NCBI RefSeq assembly: GCF_016428855.1
Contig: NZ_JAELTN010000013.1
Span: 1-64,000, forward strand
Length of the DNA stretch: 64,000 nucleotides
Direction of reading: 5' to 3'
DNA from: Pedobacter sp. ASV28
Lineage (GTDB): Bacteria; Bacteroidota; Bacteroidia; Sphingobacteriales; Sphingobacteriaceae
The notes under the pieces were generated by a model. That model was not told the origin of the DNA. It made no database searches and saw nothing but the letters and a program-made list of their open reading frames with translations. Both the position numbers and the translations under genes were made by a program. Below are positions 1-9,200 of the stretch, in pieces; within the stretch, counting starts at the first letter, position 1; each line of letters begins with the position of its first letter.

Positions 1-792
1 AATGAGCAGGATGTCAAAGGAGTAGGCGTAGATAAAATAGACCAGCTTTGCAGAAATAAAGATAAAAAAGATCTTTATCAGAGCAGAAATGATATTACCT
101 ATAATCTGTACTTGCATGATATATTTTTCCTGGCTTCCGTGATGGACACGATGATTAGAAGGTGTTCCAAAATATTTTTCCAAAAAAGGATGAAGCTTAC
201 CTATCGTTTCGGTATGTACCCAAAACTGATATAAAGTACTCAATTGGCTGGCAACTAAAAAAACAATGGGATGGAAGCCACATAAGGCCACAGGTATAAA
301 AAACACCACTTTAACATGCTGCACCCAGCTCTGCCTGAAGGCCACCGTTAAATTATAATGTTCAGCAGAATGATGTACCACATGCGATGCCCAAAAAAAC
401 CGGTTAAAATGTGAAATTCGATGCGACCAATAACTACAAAAATCGTAGACCAAAAAACACAATGGCAAGCTTAGCCAGCTGAAATACATACGCCAAGGCA
501 ACAGATTATACAGCCAAACCGCCAAAAAAACCAAAACCGACTTCAACAGCAAGTTGACCAATAAATTCCCAAGACCTATAAGCAATGAACCTTTAAGCTC
601 GCTATAATGATCATCCTCGTGTTTAAAGATTTTGCCCAACACAAATTCCAGCACCGTGAAAACCAAAACAATGGGCAATGCGTAAAAAATAAGATTTGGC
701 GTATTGTTTTGCATGAGATATACTTCTTCCAGGGCAAGTTTTTCCGCACCAAAAAAAGAGCTGAAAAACTGCCAATTATATTGGCTGGTCAT
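1..792 (-). CDS. Sterol desaturase / fatty acid hydroxylase family protein (partial, 3' end outside window)
   Basis: The reading frame is open from an ATG at 792 to the left window edge, giving 264 residues without a stop. It carries the histidine boxes of the membrane di-iron desaturase/hydroxylase superfamily: SHRISH, then HVVHH followed by SAEHYNLT, and later NHRVHHG. Hydrophobic stretches around residues 35-55 and 75-110 fit integral membrane topology. The family hydroxylates or desaturates lipids; the substrate cannot be read from the sequence. After the third histidine box the usual family sequence (a YIDKNYG-like stretch, then WDxxFGTF) is replaced by a very hydrophobic segment, which is unusual. 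The start lies 12 bases after the stop of the GIN-domain gene, suggesting cotranscription. Confidence 0.8.
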   Translation of the reverse strand, partial: MTSQYNWQFFSSFFGAEKLALEEVYLMQNNTPNLIFYALPIVLVFTVLEFVLGKIFKHEDDHYSELKGSLLIGLGNLLVNLLLKSVLVFLAVWLYNLLPWRMYFSWLSLPLCFLVYDFCSYWSHRISHFNRFFWASHVVHHSAEHYNLTVAFRQSWVQHVKVVFFIPVALCGFHPIVFLVASQLSTLYQFWVHTETIGKLHPFLEKYFGTPSNHRVHHGSQEKYIMQVQIIGNIISALIKIFFIFISAKLVYFIYAYSFDILLI

Positions 793-804
793 GATATTTT
801 GAGT

Positions 805-1467
805 TTAAAATTTAATGATCCTACCAGAACCGCTAATATCTTGCTGAACAATTGGGTTACCTCTATAGTATACTTTGCCACTTCCACTAATACTGGCCTT
901 TAATCGATCTTGAACTTGTAGCCTAGTATTCCCACTCCCCGATATATCTACTTTGGCATGTTTAATTAGTAATTTTTCAAGGTCGACTTTTCCAGACCCT
1001 GAAAGATCAATACCTACCTCATCTGCCTCCGCCTCACTTTGCATTTCAACATCTCCAGAACCGCTTACAGAAACATTTAAGGTTGGAAGTAGTGGGAAGC
1101 CTCCTCTAATTTCAACTTTCCCGCTTCCGCTTAAAGCAATGTCCTTAATGGTTGGCATAGTAATCATTACTTGTATATCATCACGATGTACACTCACCTG
1201 CTCAAAAATGAGCTGCAACTTTCTATCTACTACCCGTGTAGTAAAATAAGGCACAATGTTGCTTGATCCTTTTACCACCACTCGATATTCGCTTCCATAA
1301 TTCACATACACCGGTGTTGAACCGCTCGAACTTAGCCCAGTAAACTGCCCAACATCCCTAATTTCAGAAACTACATTGCCATTTGCGGTAAGATGCGCTT
1401 TCTTACAGGCCGAAAAGCCTAAAAAAACAATAAAAACCAATCCTAAAACCATCAATTTGTTCATCAT
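805..1467 (-). CDS. GIN-domain (DUF2807) lipoprotein
   Basis: This is a 220-residue exported protein. The N-terminus is a lipoprotein signal ending in GFSAC, with Cys about residue 21, so it should be lipidated and anchored in the envelope. The rest is the repetitive beta-helical head domain annotated as putative autotransporter adhesin head GIN domain: successive strands end in SGSG (ALSGSGKVEI, VSGSGDVEM, DLSGSGKVDL, DISGSGNTRL, SISGSGKVYY). Two ATG codons are adjacent (1467 and 1464). The molecular role is not known; adhesin is only the family label. It sits between a surface repeat protein and the desaturase-like gene on the same strand. Confidence 0.85.
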   Translation of the reverse strand: MMNKLMVLGLVFIVFLGFSACKKAHLTANGNVVSEIRDVGQFTGLSSSGSTPVYVNYGSEYRVVVKGSSNIVPYFTTRVVDRKLQLIFEQVSVHRDDIQVMITMPTIKDIALSGSGKVEIRGGFPLLPTLNVSVSGSGDVEMQSEAEADEVGIDLSGSGKVDLEKLLIKHAKVDISGSGNTRLQVQDRLKASISGSGKVYYRGNPIVQQDISGSGRIIKF

Positions 1468-1509
1468 CTTTCTTATTTGTGTGAATATTTTTCTCGAACA
1501 GAAAGTCCT

Positions 1510-2634
1510 TCAGAAAATAAATTGTACACCACCTTGATAGCCTATCAATAAACTCTGCCTAAAATCGGACGAGCGGTTTTGCCAAGTGTGGATCACATTT
1601 TTATCGTCTTTTGAATGTAATGCCAAGCCTTCAACTGTATTTGTAGTTACAAAACTCATGGATGGACCAACAAAAAATTCAAGTGTCTTTGTAATTTTCA
1701 GGGCGGGTAACAACCTTAAGGTACTTTTAAAATATTCTCCATCTTCAAAATTCTCTAGCATACTTTGGGTCAGTTCAAGGTTCAATCTAAAATATCTAGA
1801 TGAAAAAAAGTGTGCCCCAAACCCCGCTTCGAAAGCATAAACTTCATCCTTATTTTTAAAGTTGTAGCCCGCACCTATAATCCCGTAAAGCGATCTTCCT
1901 CCAGACCTGAATGTTAACATAGACGTTTGGCTTTCATCAATGGTTGCACCAACACTTTTCTCCCCCTTCTTAATGATATTGATGATCCCAATTGGACAGT
2001 CGCTACTTTCGGCAATGTTGATAAAACCTGCCACTTGCGTACCCCTTACTTTTTTAGCAATATTAATAAAGCCTGCAAACTGTGAGCCCTTCACCTCTTT
2101 AGCTATATTGATGAAACCAGCGAACTGCGAAGCAGAAATATCTTTAGCTATATTGGAAAAACCAGCAAATTGTACTCCATCTACATCTGAAGCCGTATTT
2201 AGAAATCCGGCAAACTGAGCTCCCTTTACCTTATCTTGTGCAAGATTAGCAAAACCGGCGAACTGAGCGCCTTGTGCAGAACGATAGGTGTTTGCAAAAC
2301 CAGCAAACAAGCCCCCATTTGACTCTTTGCCTATATGATTGGAAAAACCAGCAAATTGTGCTCCAACCGCTTCATTACGTACTACATTAGACAAACCAGC
2401 AAATGAGCTCCCTTTTTCTACAGAAGACACACTCACCAGCAAATGGATTGATAAATTATTGGTATCAAGTGGTGCATGTACACCATTCGTACTTAAAGGG
2501 TAAGTCACCCCAAAGTTGGCCCTTAAGGTTTTTATTTCTTGGGCATTGGCCGCTATTAGACTAAGTAAAAAGAAGCAAAGTGTTGTGATTTTTTTTAACC
2601 TATACAAATTTTTGCCGTAGTAAATATATTTCAT
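1510..2634 (-). CDS. Surface repeat protein with about nine QFAGFxN repeats (LA_2272-like)
   Basis: A signal peptide ending in ANAQ is followed by a run of about nine 15-16-residue repeats with the core QFAGFxNIAK (about residues 80-230), then a C-terminal region of alternating hydrophobic residues ending in F, typical of an outer-membrane beta-barrel. The longer frame begins at a TTG at 2661, but the ATG at 2634 gives the better signal peptide (MKYIYYGKNL...). Proteins like this are annotated as LA_2272-family surface repeat-containing protein; no function is established. Repeat copies are similar enough at the DNA level (45-48 base period) for copy-number change by slippage. Confidence 0.75.
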   Translation of the reverse strand: MKYIYYGKNLYRLKKITTLCFFLLSLIAANAQEIKTLRANFGVTYPLSTNGVHAPLDTNNLSIHLLVSVSSVEKGSSFAGLSNVVRNEAVGAQFAGFSNHIGKESNGGLFAGFANTYRSAQGAQFAGFANLAQDKVKGAQFAGFLNTASDVDGVQFAGFSNIAKDISASQFAGFINIAKEVKGSQFAGFINIAKKVRGTQVAGFINIAESSDCPIGIINIIKKGEKSVGATIDESQTSMLTFRSGGRSLYGIIGAGYNFKNKDEVYAFEAGFGAHFFSSRYFRLNLELTQSMLENFEDGEYFKSTLRLLPALKITKTLEFFVGPSMSFVTTNTVEGLALHSKDDKNVIHTWQNRSSDFRQSLLIGYQGGVQFIF

Positions 2635-2763
2635 TTTTCGTCTTATTTTAAAATGAGACAACGAAAAATAAACCTACCCCTATGCCATTTTTATATTTTT
2701 TTCAAAAAAAAACCACAACACCTTAATCAGCAAAAACTTAAACCAAAAAAAATGCAAAAAATA

Positions 2764-5121
2764 TTATTTCATTATTCCCCCCATAAAAGGGTCTGTAGTA
2801 GTCTCTTTATAGGTCTCTACGTGCCCAGAATAATATTTTTTATATACTGGACAGCCTTTTACCTTAATGGAAAAATTATACCAGCAGCTACTTTTTTGTA
2901 AATTTAAAACTATTATTTTTTTACTTTTCGCGGCGACTATTATCGTTTTATGGTTGATCCCGTAAGCTTCATCAACAATGTTTATTTCTAGCGCTTTGTG
3001 ATCACTATTCTCTAACAACAACTGTATATTCCCTGTATTTCTTTTCGCTAGGCCACTTTTTTCATTGACACAAGCTAACTCCAATAGTGGATCATTTACA
3101 TTTCCAGTAAACCTCCGGTAAAAACCATTGGGCCCATGTACAGACAAATCATATCTTCCTTCATTAAAAGAAGCTAATTCCCATTTGTCGGAAATACGAT
3201 CATCTGCTTTAACGGCATAATTCCAATTTCTTCCTTCCTCTCCACTATATTTATTTAATGCAACTACATTAAATGGCGCACCAACACTATGTTTATCTGT
3301 AGCAAAATGCAAAACAACGCTCGTTTTGGCGCTATTCAACTCTGCATCTACCGCCAATTGATAGGGCAGTGAACATGCTGGCTTAACTCCTTTTTCCTGT
3401 TTTGCCATAAAAATCGAGGCTTCCTTCTCAAATGGATGATACTGGTTTATTTTTTCAATATCTACAGCGGTTAAAGGAGCAGGATTATTTTGGCGAGGTT
3501 TGGTCTTAGCCTGTTGAATATGATTAATGACTTGCTCTTTTATCAGAGATTTCGGCACATTTAATTTTTCTCCATGATAAGGTCTAAAAACAGAAGTCAA
3601 ATCTCCACAAACTGCCCTTCTCCAAGTACTGATCTGTTCGCTATGTAATTGCTTGCCCGTTTTTTTGTTCAATAATTTTTCCAGGAACATCAATGTACTG
3701 GTATGATCAAAAATCTGCGAATTGACGTAACCTCCCCTACTCCAAGGCGAAGCGACAACCATAGGCACACGATAACCCAAACCAATGGGACTTCCCTCAT
3801 TAGCTTCGTAATCAGAAGCTGTATCAACACCCACGGAAACTTTCCCTCTAGCTAACGTGTTAGGCTTTGGTGCTACAAAAGGTGGAATATGATCATAATA
3901 GCCATCATTTTCATCATAGTTGATAATAAAAATCGTTTTTTTCCATACCTCTGGATTTTTGGTCAAAATATCTAAGGCCTCCGAAACATACCACGTACCA
4001 TATAATGGGGAGCTGGTATGATCTGAAAAACGTTGGGGAGCCACCAACCAAGATACCGTTGGTAATTTACCTTCATCTACATCTTTTCTGAACTGGTAAA
4101 AAATATCCCCTTTTGGGATACGGATGGTCTGCTCTTTTCCTTCCTCGTCTTTATAAACATAAGGTTGCAGATCTAAATAATCTGGTGCTTCAATGTTCGT
4201 TGTAAAGGCTTTGTCAATTAGATTTTTCTCTCTTTGACTTAATTGGTTGTATTTTTCGGTTACTTCAGCTGCACTTAGCGCAGGGGTAACCGTTTGATCT
4301 CCATTTTTTCTAAAATATGCCGAAAGTTTTACCCGATGCCGTTTTACATATTCCAAAGCATTATCTCCATAGTTACCCAACCAATCATCTGTTTCACCTT
4401 TAAGCTTGGCGCTCCAAATTTCATTTTGGTAAATCCTCCAATCAATATTATGATCTTCCAATAATTCTGGGAAAGTGGGCCAGTCTACAAAAACATTGTT
4501 ATGTGATTCGGCCTGCGAGTTACTAATCACTGCCTTTTGACTGGCATCATTCGGGTGTGGCCTTACGTTACCTGTCCAATAAAACAACCGATTTGGCGTG
4601 GTGCCTGTTAATGACGAACAAAAATGATGGTCACAAACGGTAAAGGCATCTGCCAAGGCATAATAGAAAGGAATATCTTCTCGTTGATAGTGGGCTAAAG
4701 ACATTACAGATTTTACAGGAACCCATTTGTTATACTTCCCCTCGTTTCTTGCCGCAATCTGATCTGGCCAGGAATGTGCCAAGCCTCCCTGCCACGTCAC
4801 CTTGGTTTTATGGAGATCGATATGGAAAGGTGCGTAGGTATTCCCTTTATTATCGGTTTGTAGCCATACCTTATTTTGATTGGGCAAAATATGTGGATGA
4901 GGGTCATTATACCCCCTAACGCCTTTCAGTTTACCGAACATATGATCAAAAGAGCGATTTTCCTGCATCAGAAAAACAACATGTTCTGCATCATAAAATG
5001 TAGTCCCTGGATTTGGACTAATGGCCATTGCCCGCTGAATTGATGCGGGCAGAATGTTGGGCAAGGCCATGGCCCCGGAAAGCAAGCTTGCCTTTTTGAT
5101 AAAATCTCTTCTTGTATTCAT
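2764..5121 (-). CDS. Phosphocholine-specific phospholipase C (non-haemolytic PLC family), Tat-exported
   Basis: The 785-residue protein starts with a twin-arginine signal (TRRDFIKKASLLSG). The phosphoesterase domain covers about residues 40-560 and shows family motifs: QENRSFDH (53-60), SLTGTTPNRLFYWTG near 170, NYDENDGYYDH near 405 and the RVPMVVASPWSRGG and FDHTS motifs at about 450-475. Two C-terminal DUF756-type beta domains follow (about 610-775). The family hydrolyses phosphatidylcholine or sphingomyelin head groups outside the cytoplasm, so the enzyme likely scavenges phosphate or lipid. A promoter-like pair lies just upstream (GTTG, 20 bases, TAACTTTA at 5139-5170). The next gene upstream, an aldose epimerase, is 75 bases away. 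Confidence 0.92.
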   Translation of the reverse strand: MNTRRDFIKKASLLSGAMALPNILPASIQRAMAISPNPGTTFYDAEHVVFLMQENRSFDHMFGKLKGVRGYNDPHPHILPNQNKVWLQTDNKGNTYAPFHIDLHKTKVTWQGGLAHSWPDQIAARNEGKYNKWVPVKSVMSLAHYQREDIPFYYALADAFTVCDHHFCSSLTGTTPNRLFYWTGNVRPHPNDASQKAVISNSQAESHNNVFVDWPTFPELLEDHNIDWRIYQNEIWSAKLKGETDDWLGNYGDNALEYVKRHRVKLSAYFRKNGDQTVTPALSAAEVTEKYNQLSQREKNLIDKAFTTNIEAPDYLDLQPYVYKDEEGKEQTIRIPKGDIFYQFRKDVDEGKLPTVSWLVAPQRFSDHTSSPLYGTWYVSEALDILTKNPEVWKKTIFIINYDENDGYYDHIPPFVAPKPNTLARGKVSVGVDTASDYEANEGSPIGLGYRVPMVVASPWSRGGYVNSQIFDHTSTLMFLEKLLNKKTGKQLHSEQISTWRRAVCGDLTSVFRPYHGEKLNVPKSLIKEQVINHIQQAKTKPRQNNPAPLTAVDIEKINQYHPFEKEASIFMAKQEKGVKPACSLPYQLAVDAELNSAKTSVVLHFATDKHSVGAPFNVVALNKYSGEEGRNWNYAVKADDRISDKWELASFNEGRYDLSVHGPNGFYRRFTGNVNDPLLELACVNEKSGLAKRNTGNIQLLLENSDHKALEINIVDEAYGINHKTIIVAAKSKKIIVLNLQKSSCWYNFSIKVKGCPVYKKYYSGHVETYKETTTDPFMGGIMK

Positions 5122-5138
5122 AGTGTATAATGTGGTAA

Positions 5139-5170
5139 TAAAGTTAGTTTCTTAAATCACTTTAGCCAAC
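5139..5170 (-). promoter_or_regulatory. Predicted Bacteroidota-type promoter of the phospholipase C gene
   Basis: On the minus strand GTTG (-33 like) is separated by 20 bases from TAACTTTA (-7 like, 7 of 8 to TAnnTTTG). The -7 element ends 17 bases before the ATG. This is motif recognition only. Confidence 0.4.
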
Positions 5171-5196
5171 ATTGCAACTAGTTTTTTATACAGACC

Positions 5197-6066
5197 TTAG
5201 AAACAGCATACTTTCCAGCTTCTCTTCCAAGTAGAACCCCCATCCAAATGCACAACACCTTCCTTAGCTGAGAATTGCTGATTATGATGAATGCCATCGG
5301 CAATGCCACACCAAGGTTCCAGGCAAACAAAATCAGCATCTTTGGCTGCCCATATACCAAAATAAGGAAAACCATCAAAGCTAAACTCTATGCCATTGTA
5401 ATTCTTTTTATTCAATAATCTGATGTTATTACTTTTCAGTTTTTTAAAGACCAAGGCATCATTATAAAAAAGCTCATGATTTAATGGCAGTTCTTTATTT
5501 GTCAAACTAATGGTAGCCGTTTGATCTGATATCAGGTTATCTATAATATGGTTATAGGTAAGTTCTTCATCTGCATTAAATTGAAGATAATAATCGGTAT
5601 ATATCCCTTCGTTGTGTAAGGGTGCCGCAAATGCAGGATGTCCTCCAATTGAAAACAACAAGACTTCCGTTGCAGGATTATGCACCTCATAAGTACAACT
5701 TAAACTTGCTCCCTTTAATTCATATCTAATGATCAATTCGAACTCAAAAGGATAAATACCTAGTGTTTCTTTATTATGCACCAATTTGAACATTATTTCT
5801 GTATCGCTTAAATAATGATGTTCGAATGCTAGATCCCGGGCAAAGCCATGTCTAGACATACTAAATTTTTTATCCTTATAATAATAAATGTTTTCTTTAA
5901 GCGCACCTACTATTGGAAATAATATCGGACTAAACTTACCCCAAAAAGCACTATCTCCCCTCCACATATAATTGATATTGCTGTCCGTACCTTTAATGCT
6001 TTGTAGCTCGGCACCTTTAGTAGAAAAGTCAATAACGAGGTGCTCATTCTTTATAGAAACATTCAT
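5197..6066 (-). CDS. Aldose 1-epimerase family protein (LacX-like)
   Basis: The 289-residue protein has no signal peptide and is probably cytoplasmic. It matches the galactose mutarotase superfamily: an N-terminal LxSIKG segment, MWRGDSAFWGKFSPILFPIVG near 35, RHGFARD near 73, the GGHPAF motif near 142 and CLEPWCGIADG near 250. These motifs are typical of the subgroup often named LacX or YihR-like, which interconverts sugar anomers; the sugar is unknown. It is on the same strand as the phospholipase gene but 75 bases upstream of it, where a separate promoter is predicted, so cotranscription is uncertain. Confidence 0.88.
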   Translation of the reverse strand: MNVSIKNEHLVIDFSTKGAELQSIKGTDSNINYMWRGDSAFWGKFSPILFPIVGALKENIYYYKDKKFSMSRHGFARDLAFEHHYLSDTEIMFKLVHNKETLGIYPFEFELIIRYELKGASLSCTYEVHNPATEVLLFSIGGHPAFAAPLHNEGIYTDYYLQFNADEELTYNHIIDNLISDQTATISLTNKELPLNHELFYNDALVFKKLKSNNIRLLNKKNYNGIEFSFDGFPYFGIWAAKDADFVCLEPWCGIADGIHHNQQFSAKEGVVHLDGGSTWKRSWKVCCF

Positions 6067-6278
6067 CTATTTATTTTTTATGATTTGAGATCGTACGAAT
6101 ACCAATGATCAAAATAATCATTTAATGCCATAGCATTCACGAAATAAAAATAAAACTTTAGGCATAAAATTTTAAAAAATTAACAACTTATAACAATTAG
6201 ACGATAAGTTTTCTCCTATGCAGTGCTCTTGCAGCGCAAACCTAGTTTTAGTACATCATGGGATCTCTAAAAATAACG

Positions 6279-9200
6279 TTATGATCCCGCATATTCGCTT
6301 GGGGTTTGCCCAAATTCTTTTTTGAACTCTCTGCTAAAATATTTTCTATCTACAAAACCTACCTGATAGGCTACTTCATAAACCGTATATTTTTTTTGCT
6401 TAAGCAACTGTGCGGCTCTTTTTAGACGAATGGATTTAGAGAAATCATTAACGGACATATTGGTGAGACTTTTTAGTTTCTTGTTAAGCACCGAATAACT
6501 CATATCCATATTTTCTGCAAGTACTTCCACGCCAAAAATTTCACCTCCCATATTTTTTTCTATCATGGCGATGAGTTTAGACAAAAACTGCTCATCCTTC
6601 GACTCCAACAGCATCTCATTCGGTTCTAAAAGAAATTTCTTACTAAACTTTTCCCGCATCGCCGCTTGGGCATGAAGCAGATTTTGTACATTAAGCAACA
6701 GTATTTTTTCGCTGAAGGGTTTGGTCACATAAGCATCAGCTCCATATACCAGACCTTTGATATGATCCTCTTCGGTACTCTTGGCCGTCAGCAATATCAC
6801 TGGAATATGGCGAGTACGTTCATCTCTTTTCAAGGCGCTGCATAAATCCAAACCATTTATTTCAGGCATCATAATATCGCTTATAATCAAATCAGGTATT
6901 TGATCAAAAGCAAGTTCAAGGCCCATTTTACCATTTACCGCAGTAAGTACAGCATACCTTTCTTGAAGCATCTCTTCTACAATGTTTCTGAGGGTTTCAT
7001 TATCTTCAATCAATAAAACCTTACAGTGCGCATTACGTTCTTCCAAATCATACGAGAGCCTTGCTATCTCGTGTTCTGTATGATGGGGTTCGTTATATTG
7101 GTAAGTCTTTAACTGATCCTGTTGAGTCAATGGATCTTTTTCCATGATCATATCATTCGACAGGTGTGCCTTACCTAATGGCAACCTTACACTGAACACG
7201 GTTAGCCCCATTTGTTGCCCTTCTTTCGGCAAGCTTTTCACGGTAATAAATCCTTTGTGCAACTCTACTATACGTTTGGACAATGCCAAACCTATACCAT
7301 ATCCTGTATTCTGAATATTATAGTCATCAACTTGAAAAAAGTTATTAAAAAGCTGATCGATATGTTCAGGTGAAATGCCCCTGCCCGTATCTTCAACGGT
7401 AATTTCTACCTGATCTTCTTTTTCCCTAATACTTACCTTTATCTTTCCGCCGGTAGGGGTAAACTTAAAAGCGTTGCTGATTAAGTTAAACAATACTTTC
7501 TCTAACTGTAATTTATCAAAGTAAACATGGATATGTTCCGTATCATGCCAAAATTTGAAATCAATGCCATTCTTGCCAGCCAATGCCTCAAAAGTTTCCA
7601 CTATTTCCATCACAAACTCAACCATGTCATATTTTTGAATATGTAATTTTAAGTGATCCGTTTCGGCTTTCCTGAAGTCCATGAGCTCACTTACCAGATT
7701 CAGCAACCTGGTAGCATATCCTTTAATATCGTTGAGTTGCTTATGCACCACAAAATTATCCCTACTGCTTTCAATCAATCGCTCAATAGGTATCATGACC
7801 AGTGTAATATGCGTTCTTATTTCATGTGATACATTGGTAAAGAAATTTAACTTCTTTTGATGTAGCTCTTCATCTTTGACCAATAATGTCCTGAGATAGA
7901 AAAATCTCGTAATCAGAAATATGATAAAGAAGATAATGACCGCATAAATACAAAATGCCCACCACGTTTTATAAAACGGTGGTAATATGGTAATATGTAT
8001 TGAAATCGTATTGCTCCACACGCCATCATTATTAGCTCCTTTTACCAATAACTTATAGTCGCCTGCAGGCAAATTGGTGTAAGATGCCTGAGGAGTAGTG
8101 GTCATGATCCAATCGTTATTAATTCCCTCTAACCTATAGGCGTACTTATTCTTATCCGACTTGATATAATTTAATAATGCAAATTGTATGGTAAAAAGAT
8201 TCTGGCCATTGGTAAATATTAATTTATCCGTATACGGCATATCCTCACGGAGGATACCATCTTTACCTCCAATTTGCACAGGCGTATTAAAAAGCAATAG
8301 TTTAGTAAATGTAATTGGGCTATGCTGGTTGTTTTTCTCTATTTCACTGGGCAAAAAATAGGTAAGGCCTTTGTAACCGCCAAAAAACACCTCTCCTTTT
8401 TTGTTGATAAAAGCTGAATTGTAATTGAACTCATCTGCTGCCAGGCCATCGGCATGTGTATAATTTTGGAACTGCTTGCTAATAGGGTCATATTTCGAAA
8501 GACCATTTGAAGTACTAATCCATAGGTTTTTGTTAAGGTCAAGGATAATTCCCACTACATTATTGTTGGGAAGCCCATCTTGTGTGGTATAGGTTACAAA
8601 AAAATCTTTGTTTTTTAGGCTATAACCAGCCATGCCGCCATAATATAAGCCTATCCAAACATTACCATTTCCATCTTCCTGTATACAATTAAAGTAATTG
8701 GCATTTTCACTCACGCTATTACTTGCTCGAGGGGGAGTGAATTTCTGCAGCTTTTCGGGAATCTTACTATATAGATAAAGTGCCGTTGTTGTAGCTATCC
8801 AAATCTGAGACTGGCTATCTTGGTACAGCACTTTAATGTTCTTATTTTTAAGCACATCCAATTTTTTGGGCAGTTGTGCGGGTGAAATGTATTTCCCTTT
8901 TTTGTTAAAAACGGCAAGACCTGTTTGGCTGCCTACCCAAAACATTCCTTCTTGGTCTTCTAATAATGTTACGATTTCTGAGCGTGTAGCACTAACCTGA
9001 GCAGTTTCTATCCAAAAGCGCTTAAATTTTCCACTTTCTATATCCAGCAGGTTTAATCCCCCTCCATGCGTACCTACCCATATATTGCTTTCTTTGTCCT
9101 TATAAACAATTTTTACCAGATCTGAGCCAAGACTATTCTGATCATTGGCAGCATAGGTATATCTGGCAATTTTTTGCCCCTTGCTATCAACATAGCTCAA

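Noticed and set aside
607..903. 98-residue plus-strand ORF
   Set aside because: It lies opposite the desaturase and GIN-domain genes, crosses their junction and has no recognisable features.
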